A DNA stretch of 45,784 bases from Antrodiella citrinella (lineage: Eukaryota > Basidiomycota > Agaricomycetes > Polyporales > Steccherinaceae). The stretch covers positions 1 through 45,784 of the forward strand of contig SGPM01000223.1 in NCBI GenBank assembly GCA_004802725.1, given 5' to 3'. Positions 10,810 to 20,498 of this stretch are shown here, piece after piece. The notes beneath the pieces were generated by a model. It saw only the letters and a program-made list of their open reading frames with translations. It did no database searches and was not told where the DNA came from. The translations under genes were made by a program, and so were the position numbers. How positions within the stretch are numbered: the stretch's first letter is position 1; each line of letters opens with the position of its first letter.

Positions 10810-11517
10810 ATGCTGTTCCAATGCTCCTCCTCGCTGATGTTCGTCCAAACGTACTTGCCTCCTATCTGTGCCTTGGGCGCATGCCTACTCCTCTTCGGGA
10901 CATACATCCAGGACGCCTGGTCCATACCATTCGGACTGCTCATGTTGATATGTCTGTTGTCGCTGTGGCTGCCGTTGTTGTACACTGTGGGTGAAGACGG
11001 GTCGGTGGTGCGTCCATTGACGTCTTGTGCAGCGCTGCTGTTCGCTGTCTTTGCCCTCAACATGCTCAAATTAGGTACGTCGTATGTCCTACTCCTGATG
11101 AACTTGACGCTGATATGCTACCCCTCGACCTCAGGATTCAGACTTGCGGACTTCCATTTTCCACAACCTGTGGATATTCCCTCCGCAGATATCTCTGGTC
11201 TGGCGAATTCGACGATGCTCTCCGACGCGACAGACACTGACAAGACGACGGCCTTCGCACCAGGAATCGGGATCGGGCTCATGATGCTGTTCGTCATTCC
11301 TCTGATCTACACGCTGTTTCTCGACGTATTCGACCGGCCGGACGATGAGTGGGATGTCGTGTACGCGTGGTGGAACTGGGCACCAAGAGACGTCCTCCGC
11401 CGTCTCGCGGACTATAAATGTCGGGGATGGGATGGGCCACCTATATATCAAGCGCGACCTTGGGATCATATCCCCCGGCGCGACTCAGAGATGGGTGAGA
11501 GAATGATTGATGTGTGA
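10810..11517 (+). CDS. Four-TM membrane protein with WDVVYAWWN tail, unknown function
   Basis: The frame is open from ATG 10810 to TGA 11517 (235 residues). A 60-nt segment, 11075-11134, has GT-AG ends and keeps frame when removed, giving 215 residues; both forms are possible and I favour splicing. Hydrophobic helices sit at about residues 15-33 (PPICALGACLLLFGTYI), 37-60 (SIPFGLLMLICLLSLWLPLLY), 70-88, and near the end (GIGIGLMMLFVIPLIYTLF). The tail carries EWDVVYAWWNWAPRDVLRRL and a basic PRRDSEMGERM end. Two relics of the same family are in this window (2330-2560 and 10580-10790). The gene at 17485 may be a distant member. The family is unnamed to me; a lineage-specific membrane protein is the safest reading. 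Confidence 0.65.
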   Translation: MLFQCSSSLMFVQTYLPPICALGACLLLFGTYIQDAWSIPFGLLMLICLLSLWLPLLYTVGEDGSVVRPLTSCAALLFAVFALNMLKLGTSYVLLLMNLTLICYPSTSGFRLADFHFPQPVDIPSADISGLANSTMLSDATDTDKTTAFAPGIGIGLMMLFVIPLIYTLFLDVFDRPDDEWDVVYAWWNWAPRDVLRRLADYKCRGWDGPPIYQARPWDHIPRRDSEMGERMIDV

Positions 11518-12013
11518 CATCCTGAATAGCGGACCTGTCTTGACTCTTCGACCTGCGCGCATCGTAGACGGTTGTATCATTGTATGAGATGTTGTATGAA
11601 GGAATGTACACGGAGATGAAATTCACTGTATGAGACTACCCTACCCACAGAATGCGAGAGTATTCGATGATTGCGTGGTTGCGACGATCCAAATTCCAGT
11701 CGTGGCTCAGCACTCGGTACTGAGTGAGATAAGATCAAGATCTTGAGCGCAACCGTGTTTCCATTGTCCCACTTTTTGTCTCTTTACCTCCACAGGTCAA
11801 CTCTCAGGACTGCTTGAGTCTTGAAATAACGCAACAACCTCCCTGGCGGTTCTTGCTCATTTCACACACGAGATAATTCTTCCCAATTATAGGTCACAGG
11901 TCCTGGGTACTGCTCTCACTGGTGACCACACGGAACCCACCCATATCCTATCACAGTTCTTTCCTACTTAAAGCTCAACATGCATTCCACTCAATTCCTG
12001 ACAAAACACCTCG
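11518..12013. other. Intergenic, upstream of cupin array
   Basis: No gene is seen. It contains the 3' region of the four-TM gene and the promoter of the first cupin. A CCTACTTAAAGC string near 11963 lies about 45 bases before that start codon. Confidence 0.35.
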
Positions 12014-12641
12014 ATGACTCCCAGCCCACTCCCTGACATACGGCGCGTCGTCACCGGACACAACGCGAACGGCGAAGCCACCATAATCCGAGATGAAGTG
12101 CTGCAGCCCCCAGATGTCGCTCCTATTCGCGGAGTCTTCCTCACAGAAGGGTTTCCCGTTCAGAACGACGCAGAGCTGAAGAGTGGGGCTTGGGAGGACT
12201 CAATCGCTTCGTACAAACACCTTGCCGCTCAAGAGGGTGCCGTCTCTCGCATTTACGACCTGCCGCCGGGTCATGTTATCGTATGTCTTTCATGCAGGAT
12301 ACATGCTTCTGTATTCGGTGGGCTGATCGTATCGTACAGCCGACTCACCGTACGCAAACTCTTGACATAGGACTCGTGATGAAAGGATCAGTCACGCTCT
12401 CTCTTGAGAACGGAGAGACCACTATCCTCAAGGTGGGAGATGTAATCGTCCAACGAGGCACGCTCCACGGATGGAAGAACGACTCTTCGGAGTGGTGCAG
12501 GGTTCTATTTGTGGTGTTGGGTGAGTACAAATAAATCTCTGAATGATGCGAGGTCCCTGAGACATGAGACCTTTCACAGCTGCTCAGCCAATCGAAGTGA
12601 ATGGAAAGGTCCTCCCTGAGTCTCTACCGAAAGCGGAGTAG
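12014..12641 (+). CDS. Cupin-domain protein, copy 1 of tandem array
   Basis: Three exons: 12014-12280, 12340-12520 and 12580-12641, giving 169 residues. The protein opens with PDIRRVVTGHNANGEATIIRDEVL, the usual N-terminus of small fungal cupins related to the VirC-type oxidoreductases of secondary-metabolite clusters. The cupin barrel shows DIGLVMKGSVTLSLENGETT and then KVGDVIVQRGTLHGWKN, where G(D)…H corresponds to the second cupin motif. The first motif is less canonical, with H in PTHRTQTLD. The C-terminus is AAQPIEVNGKVLPES. Metal binding is likely but the reaction is not assignable. Two homologues follow (13072 and 14363); intron positions are shared with copy 3, showing tandem duplication. 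Confidence 0.85.
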
Positions 12642-13071
12642 ATGTTCCGGGCTGATATGGGTATGTGAACCTTCGTATGATTCTCCCTCCGCTGACCACG
12701 CACTCTCATCGTACTCAGACTTGTGTAGTGTTTCCAGTCGCTCGGAAGGGAAACTGGCAACTGCCCATCCATCTAGTGGTTGCTTTATTTGTATGCTGCG
12801 AGGGGGCCGTTCTAAATCAAGTTCTGGTGATAGTGTCTCGACCTGGGTGTCCGCGATCGCAAGGATCATATAAAACACTTGCAAAGTTGCGATGGTCTCG
12901 CGACTATCGCCTGCCCCAAATCGGGGCATGGATGCTAAATAGATTTGGGTAAGGTATAAGGTATTAATCGTTTATCTGTCCGGCGCTTGGCTATAAACGG
13001 TCGGTCATCCTTACATTCAAAGTTGATCCAGGTGAAAGCCACAACATACCTTCCAACCCACCACAACCACC
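12642..13071. other. Intergenic between cupin copies 1 and 2
   Basis: A minus-strand open frame (12624-12929) has no motif. A GCTATAAA box at about 12991, 80 bases before the copy-2 ATG, matches in context the one before copy 3. Confidence 0.4.
12992..12997 (+). promoter_or_regulatory. TATA box of cupin copy 2
   Basis: TATAAA stands in GGCTATAAACGG, 80 bases upstream of the ATG at 13072. The segment from here to the ATG resembles the same segment of copy 3, including GAAAGCCACAACA and CCACC before ATG, so the promoter was duplicated with the gene. Confidence 0.5.
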
Positions 13072-13720
13072 ATGCCCAACTCTCCGAACCCGTTCCCAGG
13101 TGTCTGCAGGGTAATAAATGGGCACACCCACGGTGATCATCCGCGACGAGATGGCGGAACGCATCTCGCCGGACTCGGATAGTCCTGTCAGCATATTCAA
13201 CATCTACCGCACGGACCAAGTTCCCGCTAACAACGACGAGGTGGAAGGACAGTGGAAGGACGTGATCGCTGACAAGCCAATTGGATGGGATAGTCTGTCC
13301 AGCCCTGAAGGGGCTGTAGTCAGAGTGTTCGACTATGCACTGGGTGTGAGTGCGGTGAGTCTGTGTTCCGCCTGCGTTTTTATTTTTCATTGAGCCATCG
13401 TTTCGTCTTCCAGCCCATGCATCGTACTGAATCACTCGACTTTGAGATCTTGCATTCCGGCTCGATTGTCCTTACGCTCGAGGGCGGCGTTACCAAAACG
13501 CTCAATAGGGGTGACGTCATCGTCCAGCGGGGAACCATACATTCTTGAAAGAACGAAACCGACGAATGGACCAGAATATACTGGATCATTGTCGGTAAGC
13601 TCATGGTCTGTATCTTTATCTTTCAGATCATCTACTGATTGTTTTGGTATTCTAGGTGCGAAAGCTGTTGAACTAACGGTCAGGTTCTTGGAGAACATTT
13701 ACCTAAGCACTGATAAACTG
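13072..13720 (+). pseudogene. Cupin-domain pseudogene, copy 2 of tandem array
   Basis: It aligns along its length with copy 3 (14363-15019). Three lesions are visible. First, exon 1 has lost about 11 bases after GHT compared with GHTADAQPVLLRDE of copy 3, so the remaining TVIIRDEMAERI lies in another frame. Second, the Trp of IHSWKNE is TGA (13546-13548). Third, exon 3 lacks one base in the segment matching AVEVNGQVL. The rest is well preserved (FNIYRTDQVPANNDEVEGQW; PMHRTESLDFEILHSGSIVL), so inactivation is recent. The splice sites at about 13335-13350 and 13411-13413 are retained. Confidence 0.85.
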
Positions 13721-14362
13721 GACCAAAATATTGTACTACGTAGCTTTGTGAGTCATGTTCTCCTCTTTTCGCCTTGGAGGCAGTACGCAGGATGTATGGA
13801 TATTTAACATCGTAAGAGCTTTCTTACGACTCTCCCTCCGTCAAGCATTCATCCTATAGCATCTAGATTTCACATGTAATCAATTTGACTGCTCTTGGTC
13901 GTTCGAACGTTCCTTTTTTATTGGACTTAAGCTTGCGCAATGACACTCTGTGCGTAACAAGGAAAACGCAAATATTGACGAACCTTCGTACCCTCAGCAC
14001 GGGCCAGATCAACATCAGAAGGACCCAGCGTCGAAAGCGTGTAAGAAGATCAATATGCATTTAGCTATGTTACGTCTTGCAGGTCCCAGGGACCAGCTCA
14101 TTGTGAAATACTTAAGTCCTCTCGTCCGGTCCATGGTCCTTCATTTCAGATGCAGTTGCTTGGCGAACCCACAGATGTACACGCAAGTGCTCCGGCCGAT
14201 GTCTCAGGTAGTTTATCTACGTACCATCTTGCGCTGTTCACTGAATTTGCGCGCGCTTTCATAGGGCTATAAAGATCGATCGGAGTCTTCTGAGTCGCGC
14301 TATCCTTTCAGTGAAACTTAACGCGAAAGCCACAACACACATTTCAGCCCACCCCAGTCACC
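13721..14362. other. Intergenic between cupin copies 2 and 3
   Basis: No gene is seen. The last 100 bases hold the copy-3 promoter, with TATAAA at 14268. Confidence 0.35.
14268..14273 (+). promoter_or_regulatory. TATA box of cupin copy 3
   Basis: TATAAA stands in GGGCTATAAAGATCG, 95 bases upstream of the ATG at 14363, and is shared with cupin copy 2. Confidence 0.5.
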
Positions 14363-15019
14363 ATGTCCAAAACTGCGAGCCCTTTCCCAGAAGTCCGTAG
14401 AGTGATCACCGGGCACACCGCTGATGCCCAACCGGTACTCCTCCGCGATGAGGTCACAGAACGCGTTTTCGTCTCGCCGGACCACCTTAACAGCGTGTTC
14501 AATATCTACCGCACCGACCAAGTCCCTGCCAACAACGATGGGGTGCAGGGAGAATGGAAGGACGTGATCGCTGACAAGCCGTTTGGGAAGGACACCCTGG
14601 TCAGCGCTGAAGGGGCTGTAGTCAGAGTATTCGACTATGCACCGGGTGCGACCTCGGTGGGTTTTCGTCTGCTACGTCTAATGTCCTTCGGGATTCAAGG
14701 ATATCCTCATATCTTCTGATATTAGCCCATGCATCGTACTGAATCGCTCGACTTTGGGATCATTCATTCTGGTACAATTACCCTCACGCTCGATGACGGC
14801 GTTACCAAAACACTCAACAAGGGTGACGTCATCGTTCAGCGAGGGACTATACACTCTTGGAAGAACGAAAGTGATGAATGGACCAGAATGTACTGGGTCG
14901 TAGTCGGTAAGTCATGTTACATATCTGCGTCGAATCCATATTCATACTTCGTATTTGCAGGTGCGAAGGCAGTTGAAGTGAATGGACAGGTTCTCGGAGA
15001 ACAGTGGCCTAAGCCTTGA
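14363..15019 (+). CDS. Cupin-domain protein, copy 3 of tandem array
   Basis: Exons 14363-14656, 14726-14906 and 14961-15019 give 177 residues. The N-terminus FPEVRRVITGHTADAQPVLLR is followed by DEV and a variable segment with VFNIYRTDQVPANND. Exon 2 begins PMHRTESLDFGIIHSGTITL (barrel strand with the His of cupin motif 1). It continues TKTLNKGDVIVQRGTIHSWK (motif 2 with G…H) and ends GAKAVEVNGQVLGEQWPKP. Phases and positions of both introns equal those of copy 1. It is much closer to the broken copy 2 than to copy 1, so copies 2 and 3 arose in the latest duplication. Function is unknown beyond a likely metal-binding cupin, related in form to VirC-like fungal proteins. Confidence 0.85.
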
Positions 15020-15392
15020 ATGTCTTGGTGAATTGTGTTGTATAGTCAGGTTCGCAAAATGATCTTCCCTTGTATGCCCGTGATCCGTCTCACACGAGTA
15101 TGTAGGATATGTCTGTCAAAGAATTCTCTCAGCAATGGAACTTCAATCTTGTGGTTTTCAGTGCTATATGGCGTCCGCACTTCCGCTTTTACTTGGCTCC
15201 AGCATGGGGTCACGTCCGGCATAGCGGCCTGTCGTTATTCCTGGTTGTGCGGAAACTTCGCTATGAATGAGAATCAGACCATTCGTACATGGCAAGAGAA
15301 GCTGAAGCTGTTATACAGCATATGATGCGCTCGCTGACCTCTCATATTTCATATATTTTGTGAAGGAAGTTCTTGTGCAGAAACTCACTAGG
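15020..15392. other. Intergenic, nothing recognised
   Basis: A plus-strand open frame of 96 codons (15035-15325) lacks motifs. The right part is presumably the former promoter of the GH28 gene. Confidence 0.35.
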
Positions 15393-17160
15393 ATGCATTT
15401 CCACATCACCTTTGCTCTCATCTCGCTTGCATTCGCAAGTGCATTGGCTTTGCAGCCATCTCAAACATCTGCATCTGCGATGTGCACAGTTGCTACAAGC
15501 GGAGGAGATGATGCACGTGCGTTCTTGAAAGCCGTTCATGACTCACGTTGTCAAACAGTAGTTGTGCCTGCGAAGACGACGCTGGACATAAAGACCCGGA
15601 TGGACATGACGGGTCTATCTGACAAACACATCGTGCGTCTGTTCTGTGATACTGCATATTCGTTGCGTTGACATCTTGCCATGTAGAGTGTCGAAGGGAC
15701 AGTCAAATGCAATCCTGATCTAACGCATTAGACGGGGTTGAACAACACCTTTTTCTTCTCCTCCCAAAACCAATCAGTCTTTTGGCTTCTGTGCGGGAAG
15801 AATATCGTTGTGGACGGAGGCAGTACATTGGATGGCGCGGGACAGGCGTGGTACGATGCCTTGTAAGTTTATGCGCTGGGCATTCAAGTTGGGCTGTTGA
15901 CCAGCACTTCTACTTCGTCTAGCGCGAAGAATAGCACGCTAGCTCGGCCCATAGTCCTCACTAGTATATTCCAAGCTACGAACGTGATGGTGCAGAATCT
16001 ACCCATGATCAACTCGCCTGAATGGGCCAACTTTGTGCGTATACATTTTGTCGTTAATTATCGTTGTTGAGGTGGAGCTCCTCCTCGTAGGTCAATGAAG
16101 GAAAAGGCATCACTTACCGGAATATCACGATCGACGCGGTATCCACCTTCAGAAACGCAGCGAAAAATACCGATGGATGGGATATCTTCAGAAGCGGCAG
16201 TGTCGTTATAGAGAATTCTTCTATCAATAACGGAGATGATTGCGTCAGCTTCAAGCCGAGTAAGCAATGAACTTTTGCGTTGGGGAATACGCGTACGGTG
16301 ATTTACCCCTGGTCATAGATGCTACGAACGTTCTCGTTTCCAACTTGTCTTGTAATGACTCGCAGTGAGTGCGGTTTTGCGTTGCCTGCATGGATGTTTT
16401 TCTGACAAGTCTGCCAGTGGAATATCCGTCGGATCCTTAGGCCAGTATGCAGGCGAGTTCGACATCGCCGTGGAGAACGTTACAGCCATGTACGTCGTTC
16501 TCTGTCTGTCTGTCTTCGATTCCCTTAGCCCACTGTACGTCGCAGAAACATCAAGATGTCGAACGCTCAAAACGGCGCACGCATCAAAACATTCGCGGGT
16601 CAAGGCGTCGGTTCTGGTCTGGTGAAGAACATCACTTTTGCGATATTTGTGGAATCGAACGTCGATAATCCAGTCATCATGGATCAGGTGAGTTCAACCA
16701 TCGTCCATTGTCGCGCGAGTAACGCGAAATGCTCAATGGAAAGGAAATAATGCTACATGACGGATGCGGCTGACTGTGCAGAGTTCCCGTCCGACACATT
16801 CATCCAAGATGTCTGGTTCAACAAGTACGTTGAGCCCACCCTGTCCAATCTTGAATCGTCCCTGACATTTAATGCGTGTAAAGAATGACGGGCACGTCCT
16901 CTGGTGCAGAAAAATCCGTTGTGGCGAGCTTACTGTGCTCTCCCGATTCGAGATGCAGCCAAATATATCCTGAACCTTACGTGCGTCATCGTTTATTTCT
17001 ACGGTCATAATGTCAGAAGGGTTGAGGCTAATGCTTTACTCGCAGGCCTCCCTTCGAAGTACGGAAATGCGTAGTATGCATGTCATCATCTCATGCTCTG
17101 TGGAGACGACGCGTGGTTATTTGACACTTCAAGTTGTGGATGGGTGTACGGAACTTCATA
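15393..17160 (+). pseudogene. GH28 polygalacturonase (exo-type) pseudogene
   Basis: The exon chain (15393-15632, 15687-15862, 15923-16034, 16091-16259, 16319-16364, 16418-16489, 16546-16687, 16751-16824, 16884-16980 and beyond) encodes a pectin-degrading GH28 beta-helix protein. A signal peptide (MHFHITFALISLAFASALA) is followed by SVFWLLCGKNIVVDGGSTLD. All four family motifs are present: NTDGWD, GDDC (in NNGDDCVSF), SHGISVGSLG and ARIK (in NGARIKTFAG). Two lesions are clear. In exon 2 an in-frame TAG (15729-15731) stands after PDLTH, where Trp is expected. The acceptor before exon 8 (CYMTDAADCAEF) reads TAA instead of TAG at 16748-16750, and no other AG gives an open frame. The C-terminal exon after 17045 also fits poorly. 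The order SHGISVGSLG and the N-terminal type suggest exo-polygalacturonase. Confidence 0.85.
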
Positions 17161-17484
17161 AGAGCATTCTGACTTTTTCATGTTCGGGATGGTCGAGCCA
17201 TGGCTGTTGGCAATAGGAGATCACCCAGAGCCACCCAGTCACCTCTGCAGCGAGGACCCATTATTCGAGGCCTGTCAGAGACACAAAATTCATGATTGTC
17301 AACCATTTGCCTTCAGATGCTAGTGGATTCCTGCCAACTAGGTCTGCCAGGTGTAGCGTTGAATCACTGGACAAGGGTCATCCGGAGGCTGACCGTGACA
17401 AGCGGTCAACTTTGAGCTCACTTTGCTCCGGTCTACCACCCTACTACTACTACAGCGTTGTCTACTTCCACCACTGCCACAGTC
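17161..17484. other. Intergenic, nothing recognised
   Basis: Spacer between the GH28 remnant and the next plus-strand gene. It contains a CTACTACTACTAC stretch near 17441, within the likely 5' leader of that gene. Confidence 0.35.
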
Positions 17485-18038
17485 ATGTCTTCCTCTACCA
17501 ATATCTCTGCCAAGTCCCTTACTACAGATGACCGCCGTAGTCACGGTATCGTCTTGCGCAAGTATATGGCGACTCCATGGACGAGATTCGTCAACGTCGT
17601 ACTTGCCTATAGCTCTCTCGCGGCAGCTGCATATATGCCCACGACTGGTAGCGATCCCTCCTTCCTCGTCCTTTTCATCTACCTCTCGGTCTTGAGCCAA
17701 GCCCCGGTCCGATTCCGAGACGTAGGGCTTCCGTATCTCCCACCTGTCTACTACGCAACGGGTGCCGTGTCCTTCGCGTCCTTGCTATGGGGCCTCTACG
17801 CCACCGGAGACTCTTGTAAGTAGCATATTGCGGACATCAAGGCCTCCGAATGCGCGATACTAACTTTGCTCTGGTGCTTCCAAAAGCGAGTCCTGTCTAC
17901 TACTGGGGTCGACAAGCGGAGACTATCACCGACTCGGAAGCGATCTACGTCGTGTGCTTCACCGTCCTATACGGTGCTCTTGTTGTGGTGATCACGCCGG
18001 TGCTGTATGACCCTTGGATGATTTGTCTCAACGGGTAG
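17485..18038 (+). CDS. Small four-TM membrane protein, possible stop-codon readthrough
   Basis: Exons 17485-17815 and 17887-18038 give 160 residues; the 71-nt intron is GT-AG and frame-preserving. I do not recognise a named family. Hydrophobic helices are at about residues 35-53 (FVNVVLAYSSLAAAAYM), 58-76 (SFLVLFIYLSVLSQAP), 86-106 (PVYYATGAVSFASLLWGLY) and 133-152 (FTVLYGALVVVITPVLY). The last helix resembles that of copy 1 of the four-TM family (GALVVLFTPLVYSHW), so it may be a distant member. Its UAG is followed directly by CAG CCA and then 63 open codons to TAA at 18228-18230; see the next entry. The start ATG 17485 precedes SSSTNISAKSL and is preferred over the upstream non-ATG frame. 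Confidence 0.65.
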
Positions 18039-18230
18039 CAGCCATGTTCGGACTTTGACTTCGACCCGCCGGTGACGCGCGACGCTCACCTCGGTCATTC
18101 CAAGGGAGGAACGCTGCAGGCGGAAGAAAAACGGCACCGGGGAGATTCTGTCAGGGTGCAGCAGATAGGACGACCAGTTGTGCTTACAAGCGAGAACGGA
18201 CTTATGATTCCTGATGCGAAAGTGAAGTAA
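18039..18230 (+). other. Open 63-codon extension behind the UAG of the four-TM gene
   Basis: In the frame of the preceding gene, the codons after TAG (18036-18038) read QPCSDFDFDPPVTRDAHLGH and continue as a charged hydrophilic tail to TAA at 18228. The composition is protein-like (Asp-, Gly- and Gln-rich, no stop in 63 codons). The context UAG CAG CCA matches the known UAG-CAR-YYA leaky-stop motif. The alternatives are a recent CAG to TAG nonsense mutation in a longer protein, or chance. The end (DAKVK) is not a peroxisomal PTS1. Confidence 0.45.
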
Positions 18231-18424
18231 TGGGTATTATACAATGAAATCCGACAACATCAATAAACAGAAGACTCCTGATACAGTCGTAGATGAGTGG
18301 TCTTGTCTCCAACGTCAATTCGCACTCAACCATCGGTCAAATGCGGTGGTTGGGGCGAGGTTTGTCCGGTTTCGAGACCATAAATGAGCAACATAAACAC
18401 CGTCCACCCTTCGAACCTCGAGCT

Positions 18425-20126
18425 CTACATCACCGCTAGCGACACGGGCCCGTTCGTCGTCTTCACCTCCACATCGCTCCACTTCTTTGCCACAGAATTC
18501 CTTCCCCAGGTCGTCGTACCCTCCAACGCACCCCTCGTCCTCCGCGTGATATCCATCACACGGTCGCGGCCCAGGCCCTCCGGGTCCACCGCACCTTCTT
18601 TGTAGTGCACGAACATGCTGGAGCTGCTGGAAGTCTGTAGGTGGAACGCGCCTTCATAGCGGGAGTGAAGGTTCACTGTAGCGGGGGCATTGCTTGTCTT
18701 GCCGGACAACGTTAGATGTGTGGCTGATGGTGAGGTGGGGAAGCCGATGGTAAGCGGGTCGTTTGTGGTTCTTGCTTTGACAATGTATGCGCCCCCTTTA
18801 TGGTCTGGAGAGTCCGTGATAAGGTCGATATTCGATGTGAGAGGACTGCGAAATTATCAAGTCTTGCGTTACATGACGAATAGATATGTGACTGACCCAT
18901 TGGAAGTGCTCATGGTCAGCTTTGTCGGGATGCGGCTGGAAACCGCGTTACGCATTTCTACATTGGCAGAGATGAGTCCGTTCGTCGTGGTGAGGGTTAG
19001 CTCCTTGGTCGTCGTAAAATTGCCTACGATGTGGGCGTTGGTAGTTTGCGCCGTGGCAGTGAGCGCATCCACAGACTGCACCGAAAGCACCATCAGAACA
19101 TAGACTATGTCAACTACAAATGAACATACCGCGACGTTGATGTGGGAATTCGTGGTCTGTAGAAAAAGGTCGTCGAAGGAGATCTTTCCGTTCAAATTAT
19201 CCAAATTGTGACCAAAGTGAGGGAGATTGGTCTCTAGGGACTTGATGTGCAAAAGGTCGCCTTCCATAGGGAAGTTGACCACTATCGTGAAGTCCACCGT
19301 GGGACGGTTCGAAAACAGCCAGTTCTCCGGGGTCTAGGACTCTTATCAGAGGCATGGCGATGAAGCTTTGAATGTATACTGACGAAAATCCCGACGCCCC
19401 TCTGCCCTGGACTTCGTTCCAATGAGCAGACGCTGACCAGACCAGCGGTTTCACTCGTTCGGTGAGCTACGAGGACATTGACTGTCACAGTATCATTCTT
19501 GTTTCCTGATTCTTGTCGAAACATGATGGTTCCCGACGCTAATACTCCTCTTGAAAACAGGTATAAGACGTCCGATGACGCCGGGAGGTCAAATGAGACT
19601 ATCGGAAGCGCGGTGTTCGTCTCCCAAGGATCCTGGTTGCTGTAGCACTGATGTATGGTTCCATCAGCGTGCCGAGGCCAACCGGGCGAATTATAATCCT
19701 GCCAGATATCAATGAAGTTGAACCACTGGGTACGAAGACGGTAGTGCGACGTAAGACCGATGGTATCCGGCGTATGAAGGCATCCAATGGTAATTCAAAA
19801 CTCACTCTGCGACGAGGTTTCCCAAGTTCAACTACGCTCGTAACGAACATTCCACTCAGCACCCAGATAAGTAAAGCCCAAATGAGGGCCATGCAGAACC
19901 TCCGCCTCGTCCGTACGCCTACATCAGCTACCACGATGGGAGGCTGGGGCGGCCATGGCTGGGATGCAGAAGGCGAAGCTATGGGTTGACCGTGCTGATA
20001 AGACGGATAACTCGCAACATATGGCGGAGGGCTTGACTCTTGTGTTGCGTCTGTTGTGCGCGCTGCATCTGCGAGCTCCCTCTGCACTTTCGTGGGGGAC
20101 GACGGCGTGTCGTCTGGCAAGATCAT
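18425..20126 (-). CDS. DUF7330/DUF4097-like membrane-anchored repeat protein
   Basis: Five exons (20126-19806, 19698-19384, 19333-19130, 19075-18897, 18845-18425) give 479 residues; all junctions are GT-AG and in frame. The N-terminus is a Pro/Ser-rich cytosolic stretch (SSPPPYVASYPSYQHG). Then follows one TM helix, CMALIWALLIWVLSGMFVTS, at about residues 78-97. The outside part ends in a series of beta-strand repeats marked by T-T/S-N: FLQTTNSHINVA, AQTTNAHIVGNF, LTTTNGLISANV, MSTSNGPLTSNI, ARTTNDPLTIGF, VKTTNGPVSLAV. This pattern is that of right-handed beta-solenoid proteins of the DUF4097/DUF7330 type, common in Agaricomycetes. Function is unknown; a cell-surface or wall-facing role is an inference. 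It is transcribed divergently from LSM4. Confidence 0.8.
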
Positions 20127-20498
20127 GATCAACGGTGAATGAGATGGTGGGAGGGAAGGATCAAGACACCAAGAGTCATGAATGATGTTGAGGAAGATAG
20201 TTTTATCGCTGCTTCACGTGGTGCCTCAACTGCGGACGCTCGACGGACTGCGGTCATTGACAATGATGCATTATTAGGATCATCCTGGGATTTCCGCAGA
20301 CAAAGCAATCAGATACGCTGGGAATATGGGGAGAATGTCATGTAAAATATCTACGAGATTCGAGTCAGAATTAAGCACAGCAGTCGAAGCGTTTCGTAGT
20401 CGAGAACGGCGAGCCTCGCGGCGACCTCGCGACTTTGGACAGTCTCGGAACGTGGCGCGCCTTTCCTCTCAACATCCACGACCTCTCCAACGCGAAAA
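20127..20498. other. Divergent promoter region, DUF7330-like (-) and LSM4 (+)
   Basis: The 372 bases between the two start codons hold both promoters and the LSM4 leader. Only short open frames are present, and no TATA box stands out. Confidence 0.4.

Noticed and set aside
12014..18230. Secondary-metabolite gene cluster around the cupins
   Set aside because: VirC-like cupins occur in such clusters, but no PKS, NRPS, terpene synthase or P450 is present nearby.
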